Source of the DNA: an uncultured Celeribacter sp. | Lineage (GTDB): Bacteria > Pseudomonadota > Alphaproteobacteria > Rhodobacterales > Rhodobacteraceae | Direction of reading: 5' to 3' | DNA: 64,000 bases | Assembly (NCBI RefSeq): GCF_963675965.1 | Contig: NZ_OY780935.1 | Span: forward strand, 1,062,001 to 1,126,000 | In this document: piece after piece, positions 17,205 through 24,475 of the stretch | How positions within the stretch are numbered: position 1 is the first letter of the stretch | Layout of the letters: every line of letters starts with the position of its first letter | Notes under the pieces: model-generated | Database searches by the model: none | Seen by the model: only the letters and a program-made list of their open reading frames with translations | What the model was told of the DNA's origin: nothing | Made by a program: the position numbers and the translations under genes

Positions 17205-17386
17205 TGGCTGTTCTCCCCGTCATTACCCTTGCCAGAGCTTGCCTGTGCCGTTTCCTGCGCCTTGAGCTGTGCGAGCAGGTCCTTGAAGCGATCCGGGATC
17301 TCTTCGTTTACTGTACGCTCGTACACACGACGCAGGTTGTCCTCAATCTGCGAATCAAAGCTGGAATTTTTATACTCTTGCGCCAT
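17201..17386 (-). CDS. nepR: Anti-sigma factor NepR
   Basis: A 61-residue protein with the NepR core QIEDNLRRVYERTVNEEIPDRF, in part, a two-helix segment that binds EcfG sigma region and competes with PhyR. The acidic, low-complexity C-terminus is typical. It is the first gene of nepR-ecfG-kinase, overlapping ecfG by 4 bp, and is divergent from phyR across an 85-bp region that holds mirror-image EcfG promoters. Position, length and core motif make the assignment secure. Confidence 0.93.
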   Translation of the reverse strand: MAQEYKNSSFDSQIEDNLRRVYERTVNEEIPDRFKDLLAQLKAQETAQASSGKGNDGENSQ

Positions 17387-17422
17387 TTGATGTCCTGTAG
17401 GCCGGAAATTTCGGTTTCATCG

Positions 17423-17448
17423 GGAACTAAACGCAAAGTTAGGGCGTT
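17423..17448 (+). promoter_or_regulatory. EcfG-type promoter for phyR
   Basis: GGAAC (17423-17427), a 17-bp spacer and CGTT (17445-17448) match the EcfG consensus exactly, 24 bp before the phyR ATG. It overlaps an equally good promoter on the opposite strand. Confidence 0.9.
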
Positions 17449-17455
17449 TGGTTCC
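17430..17455 (-). promoter_or_regulatory. EcfG-type promoter for nepR-ecfG-kinase
   Basis: On the minus strand GGAAC (17455-17451), 17 bp and CGTT (17433-17430) match the EcfG consensus, 44 bp before nepR. It implies autoregulation of ecfG and shares 19 bp with the phyR promoter. Confidence 0.9.
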
Positions 17456-17471
17456 CGACAAAAGGAAAAAA

Positions 17472-18296
17472 ATGGATCCGACTATGTCTCAAACTTCTGC
17501 GACGGCCAGTCTGGCCGACACGATTGCTCAACATCTTCCCTATCTGCGCCGTTACGCGCGTGCGCTTACGGGCTCGCAGACCTCGGGGGATGCCTATGCG
17601 ATGGCCACCCTTGAGGCGCTGCTGGAAGACAGATCGGTTTTCGATGCAGCCTCCGACAGCAAAACGGCCCTGTTCCGGGCGTTCCACCTGATCTGGAACA
17701 GTGCCGGTGCCCCGGTCGCCGAAGAGGACAGCTCTCTTGCACGGCGGGCGCAGGAACATCTTTCCAAACTGACGCCGAACTCCCGCGAAGTGCTGCTTCT
17801 GGCCACCATCGAAGGCTTCCCGATCAGCGCGATTGCGGAAATCATCGACAGCTCCACCGCGGATGTCGAGGGCCTGCTCAAAACCGCCAAAACCGAGATG
17901 GAGGACAGCATCGCAGGACGCGTGCTCATCATCGAAGACGAGGCCATCATTGCGCTCGACCTGCAATCTATCGTGGCCGATATGGGTCATGAAATCACCG
18001 GGGTCGCACGAACCCACACCGGGGCCGTGCAGCTCGCCGAAAAGGAACGCCCGGACCTAATCCTGTCGGACATTCAACTGGCCGACAATTCTTCGGGCAT
18101 CGAGGCGGTGAATGAAATTCTGGCGCAGACCGGCGACATTCCGGTGATCTTCATCACCGCCTTCCCGGAACGCCTGCTGACCGGCGAACGTCCGGAACCG
18201 GCTTTTGTCATCACCAAACCCTACACCGAGGAGCAGGTGCTGTCTGCGGTGTCCCAGGCGATGTTCTTTGCTTCCACCGAAGCGCTGACAGTCTAA
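17472..18296 (+). CDS. phyR: Response regulator / anti-anti-sigma factor PhyR
   Basis: A 274-residue protein with an N-terminal EcfG-like sigma domain (about 15-135: HLPYLRRYARALTGSQ, LTPNSREVLLLATIEGFPISAIAE) fused to a receiver domain (about 150-265) with phospho-acceptor Asp200 in LILSDIQL, the acidic pair in IIEDEA and Lys in ITKPYT. When phosphorylated, the sigma-like domain binds NepR and frees EcfG. The ATG at 17472 has AAAGGAAA upstream; another ATG four codons later is possible. It is divergent from nepR, carries its own EcfG promoter and is followed by a strong terminator. Confidence 0.95.
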   Translation: MDPTMSQTSATASLADTIAQHLPYLRRYARALTGSQTSGDAYAMATLEALLEDRSVFDAASDSKTALFRAFHLIWNSAGAPVAEEDSSLARRAQEHLSKLTPNSREVLLLATIEGFPISAIAEIIDSSTADVEGLLKTAKTEMEDSIAGRVLIIEDEAIIALDLQSIVADMGHEITGVARTHTGAVQLAEKERPDLILSDIQLADNSSGIEAVNEILAQTGDIPVIFITAFPERLLTGERPEPAFVITKPYTEEQVLSAVSQAMFFASTEALTV

Positions 18297-18321
18297 AACC
18301 CCTCTTCGACAAAAGCCTTCA

Positions 18322-18352
18322 CCCCGCCAATTCTTTGGCGGGGTTTTATTTT
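18322..18352 (+). terminator. Rho-independent terminator after phyR
   Basis: CCCCGCCAA pairs perfectly with TTGGCGGGG across a TTCT loop, followed by TTTTATTTT. It starts 26 bp after the phyR stop. Confidence 0.93.
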
Positions 18353-18412
18353 GCCTGTACACATGCCACCACAGGGCGCGCATACAGTGCGTACAGCAGC
18401 ACCCGAACACGC

Positions 18413-18441
18413 AAAAAGCGGGACCGAGAGGTCCCGCTTTT
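18413..18441. terminator. Bidirectional terminator between phyR and dps
   Basis: AAAAA-GCGGGACC-GAGA-GGTCCCGC-TTTT: an 8-bp perfect stem flanked by A and T runs, able to stop both the converging dps transcript (minus strand) and read-through from phyR. Confidence 0.88.
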
Positions 18442-18479
18442 GTTCTCGCGGTCGTGATGACGCCCTCAGGAGGCGTTGT

Positions 18480-18977
18480 TCACGACCCGAGCGTGGCGCG
18501 CAGCATCCATGCAGCTTTTTCGTGGAAGGCAGAGCGCGCGGTGGCAAGATCAGATGTCACCGGGTCTTCCAGAGTATCGGCAATGCGGATCAGTGCGTGC
18601 AGACGATGGGCAAGGCGTTCATGCGCCTCAGCCAAATCGGCCACCATCTGTTCTGCGCTCGGCGCCTTGCCGTCCTTGTCGCTGAGATCACCGCCCAGCA
18701 CATCGGCAATGTTCATCGGTGTCAGATGACCCAGCGCGCGGATGCGTTCCGCAAGTTCATCGCTGGCTTCAAAGAGGTTGTTATACTGTTCCTCTGTCAG
18801 CGTGTGCAGCGAATAGAACAGCGGCCCTTCTACATTCCAATGATAAATATGCGTCTTGATCAGCAGCCGATACGTGTCGGCCAGAACATCCGCAAGGGCC
18901 TCTGCCAGACGGTCGGTTTCGCGCGGACCAGTCGACAGTTTTTTGTCATTCGGAACAGCTTTGAGTGCCTGTGTCAT
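18480..18977 (-). CDS. dps: DNA-protecting ferritin-like protein Dps
   Basis: A 165-residue Dps protein: four-helix ferritin-like fold, dodecameric, storing iron while consuming hydrogen peroxide and shielding DNA. The ferroxidase motif is visible in KTHIYHWNVEGPLF and in NLFEASDELAERIRALG, which supply His, Asp and Glu ligands. AAAGGAGA precedes the ATG at 18977. It lies 99 bp downstream of the DUF1328 gene on the same strand. I found no separate EcfG promoter directly before it, so read-through from the promoter at 19304 is the simplest route for stress control. Confidence 0.93.
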   Translation of the reverse strand: MTQALKAVPNDKKLSTGPRETDRLAEALADVLADTYRLLIKTHIYHWNVEGPLFYSLHTLTEEQYNNLFEASDELAERIRALGHLTPMNIADVLGGDLSDKDGKAPSAEQMVADLAEAHERLAHRLHALIRIADTLEDPVTSDLATARSAFHEKAAWMLRATLGS

Positions 18978-19076
18978 GAGAATATCTCCTTTTCGTTGGT
19001 GTTCGTGAGTGCAGGCGCTGCCCGCCAATTCGCAGGGCAAATTCGCGGTCAGGGCCAGAAGGTCAGGCCTGTCAGA

Positions 19077-19250
19077 TCAAACCGGCGGCTTGCCACGCAC
19101 CGCCCGGGCGATCATCGCCACGACGAAGAGAACGATGAAGATAAAGAACAGAATCTGCGCGATCCCGGCGGACGCGGAGGCGATACCGCCAAAGCCAAAA
19201 ACACCGGCAATCAGCGCAATTACGAGAAATGTCAAAGCCCAGCCAAGCAT
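19077..19250 (-). CDS. DUF1328 (YtjA-type) small membrane protein
   Basis: A 57-residue protein with two hydrophobic helices ([20 protein letters not shown] and [18 protein letters not shown]) around a small-residue turn, ending in RAVRGKPPV. This matches DUF1328/YtjA, a family of stress-induced inner-membrane proteins of unknown function, in both length and sequence. GGAGAC lies upstream of the ATG. A perfect EcfG promoter sits 54 bp upstream, so it belongs to the general stress regulon, probably with dps downstream. Confidence 0.88.
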   Translation of the reverse strand: MLGWALTFLVIALIAGVFGFGGIASASAGIAQILFFIFIVLFVVAMIARAVRGKPPV

Positions 19251-19303
19251 GGGGGTCTCCTTTCGATTTGCTTACGTGATCTTGTCACGCGATCTGGCAA
19301 ACC

Positions 19304-19329
19304 AACGGCGTGCCCCGCCTGGAAGTTCC
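19304..19329 (-). promoter_or_regulatory. EcfG-type promoter for DUF1328 (and dps)
   Basis: On the minus strand GGAAC (19329-19325), a 17-bp spacer and CGTT (19307-19304) match the EcfG consensus, 54 bp before the DUF1328 ATG. Confidence 0.88.
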
Positions 19330-19352
19330 CAAATTTGTTTTTCGGGCTTTTC

Positions 19353-19378
19353 GGAACTCTGCACCGTGTCCCGGCGTT
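19353..19378 (+). promoter_or_regulatory. EcfG-type promoter for the DUF883 gene
   Basis: GGAAC (19353-19357), a 17-bp spacer and CGTT (19375-19378) match the EcfG consensus, 37 bp before the DUF883 ATG. It diverges from the 19304 promoter. Confidence 0.88.
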
Positions 19379-19414
19379 GAGGATACAAGTGAAACACGAA
19401 AGGAGACCGAAACC

Positions 19415-19738
19415 ATGGCACGCACCACCGCTGCTCAAACCGACGTCACCACCGCTGATCTTCAGGCGCAGATTGCTACCCTGAAAGAAGACATTTCCGC
19501 CCTGACCAAGACAATGGCCGACTACGGCACGGCGCAGGGCAAGGCTGCTCGCACGCAAGCTCAGGAGGCTCTGGAAGAAGCCCGCGCGAAAGGGGCAGAA
19601 CAGGCCGCCGCCCTGCAAAAAACTGCCGTAGAGTCCTATGGGCAGGTTGAAGACAAAGTACGCGAAAATCCGTCGGCGTCGGTCGGCATCGCTGCCGGGA
19701 TCGGCTTTCTGGTCGGCCTCGTCGCAGCGCGCCGCTAA
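19415..19738 (+). CDS. DUF883 (ElaB/YqjD-type) membrane-anchored protein
   Basis: A 107-residue protein with an Ala/Glu/Lys-rich coiled coil (about 20-80, IATLKEDISALTKTMADYG) and a C-terminal membrane anchor (ASVGIAAGIGFLVGLVAARR). The final ENPSASVGIAAGIGFLVG is the hallmark of DUF883; E. coli ElaB and YqjD tether to the inner membrane and YqjD binds ribosomes in stationary phase. AAAGGAGA precedes the ATG at 19415. A perfect EcfG promoter lies upstream and the holin-like gene follows after 10 bp, so both are predicted stress-regulon members. Confidence 0.9.
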   Translation: MARTTAAQTDVTTADLQAQIATLKEDISALTKTMADYGTAQGKAARTQAQEALEEARAKGAEQAAALQKTAVESYGQVEDKVRENPSASVGIAAGIGFLVGLVAARR

Positions 19739-19748
19739 GGCACGCACC

Positions 19749-20081
19749 ATGTTCTCCGGCTTACAATATAAGCTTCGGCTAACCGCCCGTCGCGCCGCTT
19801 TGGGCGCGGTGGGGGTCAGTCTCATCACCGTGGGGCTGGCCTTTCTGACCGTTGCCGCCTTCAGCGGGCTCATGCTGGTGACGACCCTGCCCATCGCCGC
19901 ACTCGTTCTTGGCGGCGCTTACCTAGGGATCGGGTTGATCGTGATGGGAATTTCCGGCGGTTCCAGCCACGCGGCCCCACCGACCGCCCGCACGCAGGAG
20001 GCCCCGACAGACCTTGTCACATCCGCCTTCATGCAGGGCATGCAGACCGGCGCCTCTGTCCGCCAGACACTCAATCGTTAA
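19749..20081 (+). CDS. Holin-superfamily-like (DUF1469-type) membrane protein
   Basis: A 110-residue protein with two adjacent membrane helices (ALGAVGVSLITVGLAFLTVA and LPIAALVLGGAYLGIGLIVM) and a polar C-terminal tail. DUF883 followed by a two-helix DUF1469/holin-X-like protein matches the E. coli yqjD-yqjE pair. It starts 10 bp after the DUF883 stop, so both are probably read from the EcfG promoter at 19353. There is no phage context, so a lytic role is unlikely; membrane adaptation under stress is more plausible. Confidence 0.78.
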   Translation: MFSGLQYKLRLTARRAALGAVGVSLITVGLAFLTVAAFSGLMLVTTLPIAALVLGGAYLGIGLIVMGISGGSSHAAPPTARTQEAPTDLVTSAFMQGMQTGASVRQTLNR

Positions 20082-20164
20082 AGGCGGACAGGTGCTGCCC
20101 CATGGACCTTTCCCGCGCTTTGTCCTAAAGCGCAGGAAAGCGATATGAACAAGCGGACAGCCCC

Positions 20165-20647
20165 TTGGAGACCAGCCTGATCTTCCCGGCCGACAATGAG
20201 GCGGCCACAATCGAGATCGCGACCGCGCTCGCCGCAGAATTGCGGTCGGGCGATGTCGTCATGCTGGATGGGGCTCTGGCGGCGGGGAAAACTTTCTTTT
20301 CCCGCGCCCTTGTGCGCGCGCTCGGCTGTGACGAAGCCGTCACCAGTCCGACCTATACCATTGCCAATCTCTATGACACCGACCGCGGCACCGTTGTGCA
20401 TGTCGATGCCTACCGGTTGAAAGGCGCGCAGGATTTCCATCATCTCGGGCTTGAAGATTATATGGACAATGGCATTGCCCTGATCGAATGGGGCGAACGC
20501 ATCGCGGGCTATTTCGAAGAGCCGCTGTCCATTCGAATTGGCTTTGGCGACAGCGACGATGCGCGCCTGTTCCACCTCACGGCCCCCAACGACCGCTGGG
20601 CTGCTGTCCTGACATCGCTGGCCCAAAAGCTGGAGACGCGCCAATGA
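20165..20647 (+). CDS. tsaE: tRNA t6A biosynthesis ATPase TsaE
   Basis: TsaE is the ATPase that resets the TsaB-TsaD complex during N6-threonylcarbamoyl-A37 formation. Walker A is GALAAGKTFF, and SPTYTIANLY and LEDYMDNGIALIEWGERI are family blocks. The 160-residue product begins at a TTG; no in-frame ATG precedes the conserved sequence. A separate ATG at 20145 in another frame has a strong AGGAAAG but stops after 11 codons, which leaves the true initiation unclear. Its stop overlaps tsaB by 4 bp. Confidence 0.86.
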   Translation: METSLIFPADNEAATIEIATALAAELRSGDVVMLDGALAAGKTFFSRALVRALGCDEAVTSPTYTIANLYDTDRGTVVHVDAYRLKGAQDFHHLGLEDYMDNGIALIEWGERIAGYFEEPLSIRIGFGDSDDARLFHLTAPNDRWAAVLTSLAQKLETRQ

Positions 20648-21261
20648 CCGAGCTCACCCTGTTGTTGCAAGCCTCGAACGGCGCGCCGGTTCTGGCGCTT
20701 GGCCGGGACAGCGAAATCCTCTTCGACAGCTCACAAGACAACCGGTTTGTCGGCTCGCGCGATTATCGCGCGATGCTGGAATCCGGCTTGCAGGCCATAG
20801 ACGCCCCCCTGTCGGATATTCGGGCAATCGGCTGTGACATCGGCCCCGGGGGCCTGGGCGTGACGCGCACCTCCGCAGCCTTTGCCAATGGGCTGGCCTT
20901 CACGCTGAACTTGCCGGTGTATGCCCTGCCCGCCTTCGCGCTGTTGGGCGCGGCGGTGGCAGATCCCGCCAATCCGGCCCGACCTGTGGTGCTGCTGCGC
21001 CGCGCCGCGCGCCCGCATGTCCATTTCGGGATCTATTCAGGGAATAAACTTGTACATTACGAACATTGTGTCGACCGGTTTGCCTTTGATCAGCTCACAG
21101 ACTTGACCGATTTCGATCTGGCTGGGAACGTGCCGGTCGCAGACCACGCCGCGCCGATCACCAACACCGCCGACATGTCCGTGCTGCTGAAGGCGGTGCA
21201 GTCCGCACCGAAGCCTGCCCCCGGCGCCCGCGCATGGCCGATTGTCGAGGTGCTGGAATGA
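20644..21261 (+). CDS. tsaB: tRNA t6A biosynthesis protein TsaB
   Basis: A 205-residue ASKHA-fold partner that scaffolds TsaD in the t6A complex. The N-terminal MTELTLLLQASNGAPVLAL and the block DIRAIGCDIGPGGLGVTRTSAAFANGL are TsaB-like. As expected for TsaB, it lacks the metal-binding HxxxH of TsaD. The protein is divergent, and its identity leans on this block plus its position between tsaE and tsaC/tsaD. ATGA overlaps link it to the genes on both sides. Confidence 0.82.
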   Translation: MTELTLLLQASNGAPVLALGRDSEILFDSSQDNRFVGSRDYRAMLESGLQAIDAPLSDIRAIGCDIGPGGLGVTRTSAAFANGLAFTLNLPVYALPAFALLGAAVADPANPARPVVLLRRAARPHVHFGIYSGNKLVHYEHCVDRFAFDQLTDLTDFDLAGNVPVADHAAPITNTADMSVLLKAVQSAPKPAPGARAWPIVEVLE

Positions 21262-21887
21262 CCCTGACACCGACAGATCCGCACACAGAGCCGAGCATTT
21301 CCGAAGTCGCGGCTTGCCTGCAGGATGGCGGTGTCGTTCTGATCCCCACCGACACGGTTCTTGGGCTGGCTGTCTCGCCCGCCCATCCTGCGGCTATCGA
21401 CCGCCTCTATGCGCTGAAACAACGCCCGCGCGCCAAGAACCTGCCCATCATGGTGGCCGACGCCACGCAGATCGCGGGGCTTGGGGCTGACATTTCCCCC
21501 AGCGCCCGCGCCCTGCTGGAAAGCCGCTTTGTGCCCGGTGCACTGACGCTGGTCTTTGCGCTGGATCCGACACGCCGCCCGGACTGGCTGGCTGGGCGCG
21601 ACGAAATTGCCCTGCGCATTCCCGATGATGCGCGCCTGCTGACCGTACTGCGCGCAACCGGGCCTTTGCTGGTGACATCAGCCAACCGCTCTGGCGCCGA
21701 CACGCCGCCCACCACTCAGGCCGCGCTGGAACAGCTTGCCGGTGCGCCGGATCTTGCGGTGACCGGCACCGGTGCTGCGGGCACGCCCTCGACCATCGTG
21801 AACAGCCGCACGATCCCGGTCACCATCGAACGTCACGGGGCCATCCCCGAAGCCGAAATCCGCGCCCTTTTGGAGAGCCTGTCATGA
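21258..21887 (+). CDS. tsaC: Threonylcarbamoyl-AMP synthase (TsaC/Sua5 family)
   Basis: This 209-residue YrdC-domain enzyme makes threonylcarbamoyl-AMP from threonine, bicarbonate and ATP, the first step of t6A synthesis. Active-site blocks are VVLIPTDTVLGLAVS, ALKQRPRAKNLPIMV (basic KxR motif) and LLVTSANRSG (SxN motif). The length is that of the short TsaC form, without the Sua5 C-terminal domain. It starts within the tsaB stop and ends in the tsaD start, both as ATGA. Confidence 0.9.
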   Translation: MTLTPTDPHTEPSISEVAACLQDGGVVLIPTDTVLGLAVSPAHPAAIDRLYALKQRPRAKNLPIMVADATQIAGLGADISPSARALLESRFVPGALTLVFALDPTRRPDWLAGRDEIALRIPDDARLLTVLRATGPLLVTSANRSGADTPPTTQAALEQLAGAPDLAVTGTGAAGTPSTIVNSRTIPVTIERHGAIPEAEIRALLESLS

Positions 21888-22876
21888 GCGATTTGATCCT
21901 CGGCATTGAAACCTCCTGTGATGACACCTCGGTGGCGCTGGTGGACCGCAGCGGTCATGTCGCCGCCATGCAGACCGTGTCGCAATTCGAGATCCACGAA
22001 GCCTTTGGCGGCGTCTATCCCGAACTGGCGTCGCGTGCGCATCTGGAAGCCATCCTGCCCACCATCCAAGGCGTGATGACTGAGGCAAATGTCACCCCGC
22101 GCGACCTGCGCGCCATCGGCGTGACCCGTGGTCCCGGTCTGATCGGGTCGCTTCTGGTTGGCCTGTCCACGGCCGAGGCCCTGTCGATGGGCTGGAATGT
22201 TCCGGCCTATGGCGTCAACCACCTGCGCGGGCACATCCGGTCGGTCGATCTGGAAGACGGGCACACCGAGTTTCCAGCGGTCATCATGCTGGTGTCTGGA
22301 GGGCATACGCTGATCGCCGAACTCACCGACCCCTGGAGCTATCGCCTGCTCGGCACGACGCGCGACGATTCCGTCGGTGAAAGCTATGACAAGGTGGCAC
22401 GGATGCTGGGGCTGGGCATGCCCGGCGGACCGGCCATCGACCGCGCAGCCAAAGCGGGCACCCCGATGCTGCGCCTGCCCCGCCCGATGAAGAACGAAGG
22501 GTTTGAATTTTCCTTCTCCGGACTGAAATCTTCGGTCGCGCGGCACATCGAAAACCACCCCGACGTCAGCCTAGAAGACATGTCTGCCTCCTTCGTGGCG
22601 GCCTGCATGGACGTGCTGGCCGCCAAGGCGGACCGGGCGCTGGAACAGTGCAAACCGCGTTCTCTGGTGATTGTGGGCGGTGTCTCTGCCTCGCCGCAGC
22701 TGCGAGACGCCATGGCCACGGTCGCAGCACGTCACGACGTCAACCTGTGCCTGCCGCCGATCAAATGGGCAACCGACAACGCAGCAATGATCGCCATGGC
22801 GACATGGGATTACGTGGATCGCGGGCTGCAACCGTCCCTGACTCCGAAGCCCAATCTCAGCCTCGACACGCCCTAA
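21884..22876 (+). CDS. tsaD: tRNA N6-threonylcarbamoyltransferase TsaD
   Basis: TsaD transfers the threonylcarbamoyl group to A37 of ANN-decoding tRNAs. The 330-residue protein has ASKHA motifs: LGIETSCDDTSVALV, the metal site in GVNHLRGHIRS (HxxxH), LVSGGHT, FSFSGLKSS and ATDNAAMIA (third ligand Asp). It is shorter than the TsaD I would expect in this group (about 360 residues) and diverges in the DDSVGESYDKVARML and C-terminal blocks. This raises the possibility of a transferred or second copy. It ends the four-gene run and converges with the Anbu operon 33 bp later. Confidence 0.9.
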   Translation: MSDLILGIETSCDDTSVALVDRSGHVAAMQTVSQFEIHEAFGGVYPELASRAHLEAILPTIQGVMTEANVTPRDLRAIGVTRGPGLIGSLLVGLSTAEALSMGWNVPAYGVNHLRGHIRSVDLEDGHTEFPAVIMLVSGGHTLIAELTDPWSYRLLGTTRDDSVGESYDKVARMLGLGMPGGPAIDRAAKAGTPMLRLPRPMKNEGFEFSFSGLKSSVARHIENHPDVSLEDMSASFVAACMDVLAAKADRALEQCKPRSLVIVGGVSASPQLRDAMATVAARHDVNLCLPPIKWATDNAAMIAMATWDYVDRGLQPSLTPKPNLSLDTP

Positions 22877-22909
22877 AGGCCCGGGCGGCAGAGGCCACCC
22901 CGGCAAAGC

Positions 22910-23641
22910 TCAGAATTCGAAGCTGGGCAGGCTGTCCATCGCCGCTTTCAGCGCCTCGCCCCAGCCCGAAGAAATCGTCAGAAAATAGGGATCATCGGCC
23001 TCGATACGACGCTGATGGGCCACCTTGAACGTGTCTTTCTCGATCACCTGCAGATCAAAGGGCAGCCCCACCGAAAGGTTCGCCTTGACCGTGCTGTCAA
23101 AGGACACGAGCGTCAGCTTGACAGCGTCCTCAAAAGACATCCCCGGCTCATAGGCCCGTACCAGAATGGGCTTGCCGTATTTGGTTTCTCCGATCTGGAA
23201 AAATGGTGTCTCGGAGCCGGCCTCTATGAAATTGCCTTCCGGGTAGATCATGAACAGGCGCGGCGGCGCGCCCTTGATCTGACCGCCCAGCAGGACCGTT
23301 GCGTTGAATGCGCTGTCGGCACGCTGGCCTTCGTCGGCATGGGTCGCAATCACGTCTTTCAACGTCTGCGCCACGATCCGGGCGACCTGGAACATGGACG
23401 GTGCCGACAGAATGGACGGCTCACGGTCGCCGGGGGCCTTCGTGCGCTCATCCAGCAGGGACACCAGCGCCTGCGTCGTGGCCAGATTGCCCGCCGTCAT
23501 GACGGTCAGCACCCGATCGTCGGGCATTTCCCATGTGAACATCTTCTTGAAGGTCGAAATGTTGTCGACCCCCGCGTTTGTGCGCGTGTCGGACATCATC
23601 ACAAGGCCCTTGTCGAGCATCATACCCACGCAATAGGTCAT
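22910..23641 (-). CDS. Anbu-type bacterial proteasome-like peptidase
   Basis: A 243-residue Ntn-hydrolase of the Anbu family. After Met removal the N-terminal Thr of MTYCVGMMLDKGLVMMSDTR, in part, would be the nucleophile; KMFTWEMPDDRVLTVMTAGN and the Asp/Lys residues of the beta-sandwich follow. Anbu forms proteasome/HslV-like rings, but its substrates and unfoldase, if any, are unknown. It is the last of four minus-strand genes (ATP-grasp, alpha-E, transglutaminase, anbu), a conserved set in proteobacteria, with a 13-bp gap from the transglutaminase gene. Confidence 0.92.
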   Translation of the reverse strand: MTYCVGMMLDKGLVMMSDTRTNAGVDNISTFKKMFTWEMPDDRVLTVMTAGNLATTQALVSLLDERTKAPGDREPSILSAPSMFQVARIVAQTLKDVIATHADEGQRADSAFNATVLLGGQIKGAPPRLFMIYPEGNFIEAGSETPFFQIGETKYGKPILVRAYEPGMSFEDAVKLTLVSFDSTVKANLSVGLPFDLQVIEKDTFKVAHQRRIEADDPYFLTISSGWGEALKAAMDSLPSFEF

Positions 23642-23654
23642 CGCGCCCGGTTCC

Positions 23655-24455
23655 TTATTGTTGTTGAGCGACTTCGATTTCGACGGACAGAGTTTCGGTC
23701 GATCCGCCGATACGCGTGCCAGTTACAGGAGCCGCGCTGAGATAGTCCAGCCCCGTTGCGACCCGGACATAGCGAATATCGGGCGATATGGCATTTGAGA
23801 CATCAAAACCGACCCAGCCAAGCCCTGGCACATGGGCTTCGGCCCAGGCGTGCATGGCCTCTTGCGCCACACGGTCATCCATCATCAGATAGCCGGACAC
23901 ATAGCGGGCGGGCACCCCCATGGCACGGGCCGCTGCGATAAAGACATGGGCGTGGTCCTGACACACGCCCTTGCCGGCCTCCAACACCTCTTCCGCGCCC
24001 CATTCGGTTTCGGATGCCCCCACCTCATAGGTGACGGTTTCGCCGATCAGACGGGACAGATCATGCAGCCGGTCCAGATCGCTGTCGCCTTCGATCTGAC
24101 GGATCAGGGCGCGCACCCCGCTGCCCGCCTTGGTCAGCTCCGTGGCGCCCTCGAACAGCCAAAGCGGCGCGGGTCCGCGATGAGTGCCCACAACGCCATG
24201 GGTTTCGAGAACTTCAATCTCTCCTTCGGAGCGGATCGTGATCTCTGTCGCCTCCCGCTCAAAGGAAATCAGCTCAACGATATTGTTGAAATGATCCTGA
24301 TATTCCAATTCCTTCTTGCCGCCGGAAATGACGGTATCCCACCGGATCACATCCTGGCCGGGACCGGATTTCGGCGTTTTTCGCAACTGTTGAAGCCCGT
24401 AGCTCACCGGCTCCTCGAAGACATAACGTGTCGTATGACGTATCATGAGGCGCAT
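23655..24455 (-). CDS. Transglutaminase-like cysteine peptidase family protein
   Basis: A 266-residue protein with an N-terminal bacterial transglutaminase-like beta domain (HTTRYVFEEPVSYGLQQLR) and a transglutaminase core. The catalytic triad is visible: Cys165 in GKGVCQDHAHVF, His202 in MHAWAEAHV and Asp218 in GWVGFDVSN. Enzymes of this group hydrolyse or transfer amide bonds. In this operon context it may cleave or form a peptide product of the ATP-grasp enzyme. A second ATG at codon 4 is an alternative start. No signal peptide; predicted cytoplasmic. Confidence 0.88.
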   Translation of the reverse strand: MRLMIRHTTRYVFEEPVSYGLQQLRKTPKSGPGQDVIRWDTVISGGKKELEYQDHFNNIVELISFEREATEITIRSEGEIEVLETHGVVGTHRGPAPLWLFEGATELTKAGSGVRALIRQIEGDSDLDRLHDLSRLIGETVTYEVGASETEWGAEEVLEAGKGVCQDHAHVFIAAARAMGVPARYVSGYLMMDDRVAQEAMHAWAEAHVPGLGWVGFDVSNAISPDIRYVRVATGLDYLSAAPVTGTRIGGSTETLSVEIEVAQQQ

Positions 24456-24475
24456 CTCTAAATCTCCACCGGCGG

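Noticed and set aside
18978..19076. EcfG promoter directly before dps
   Set aside because: No GGAAC or close variant with CGTT at 16-17 bp on the minus strand; control by read-through from 19304 is more likely.
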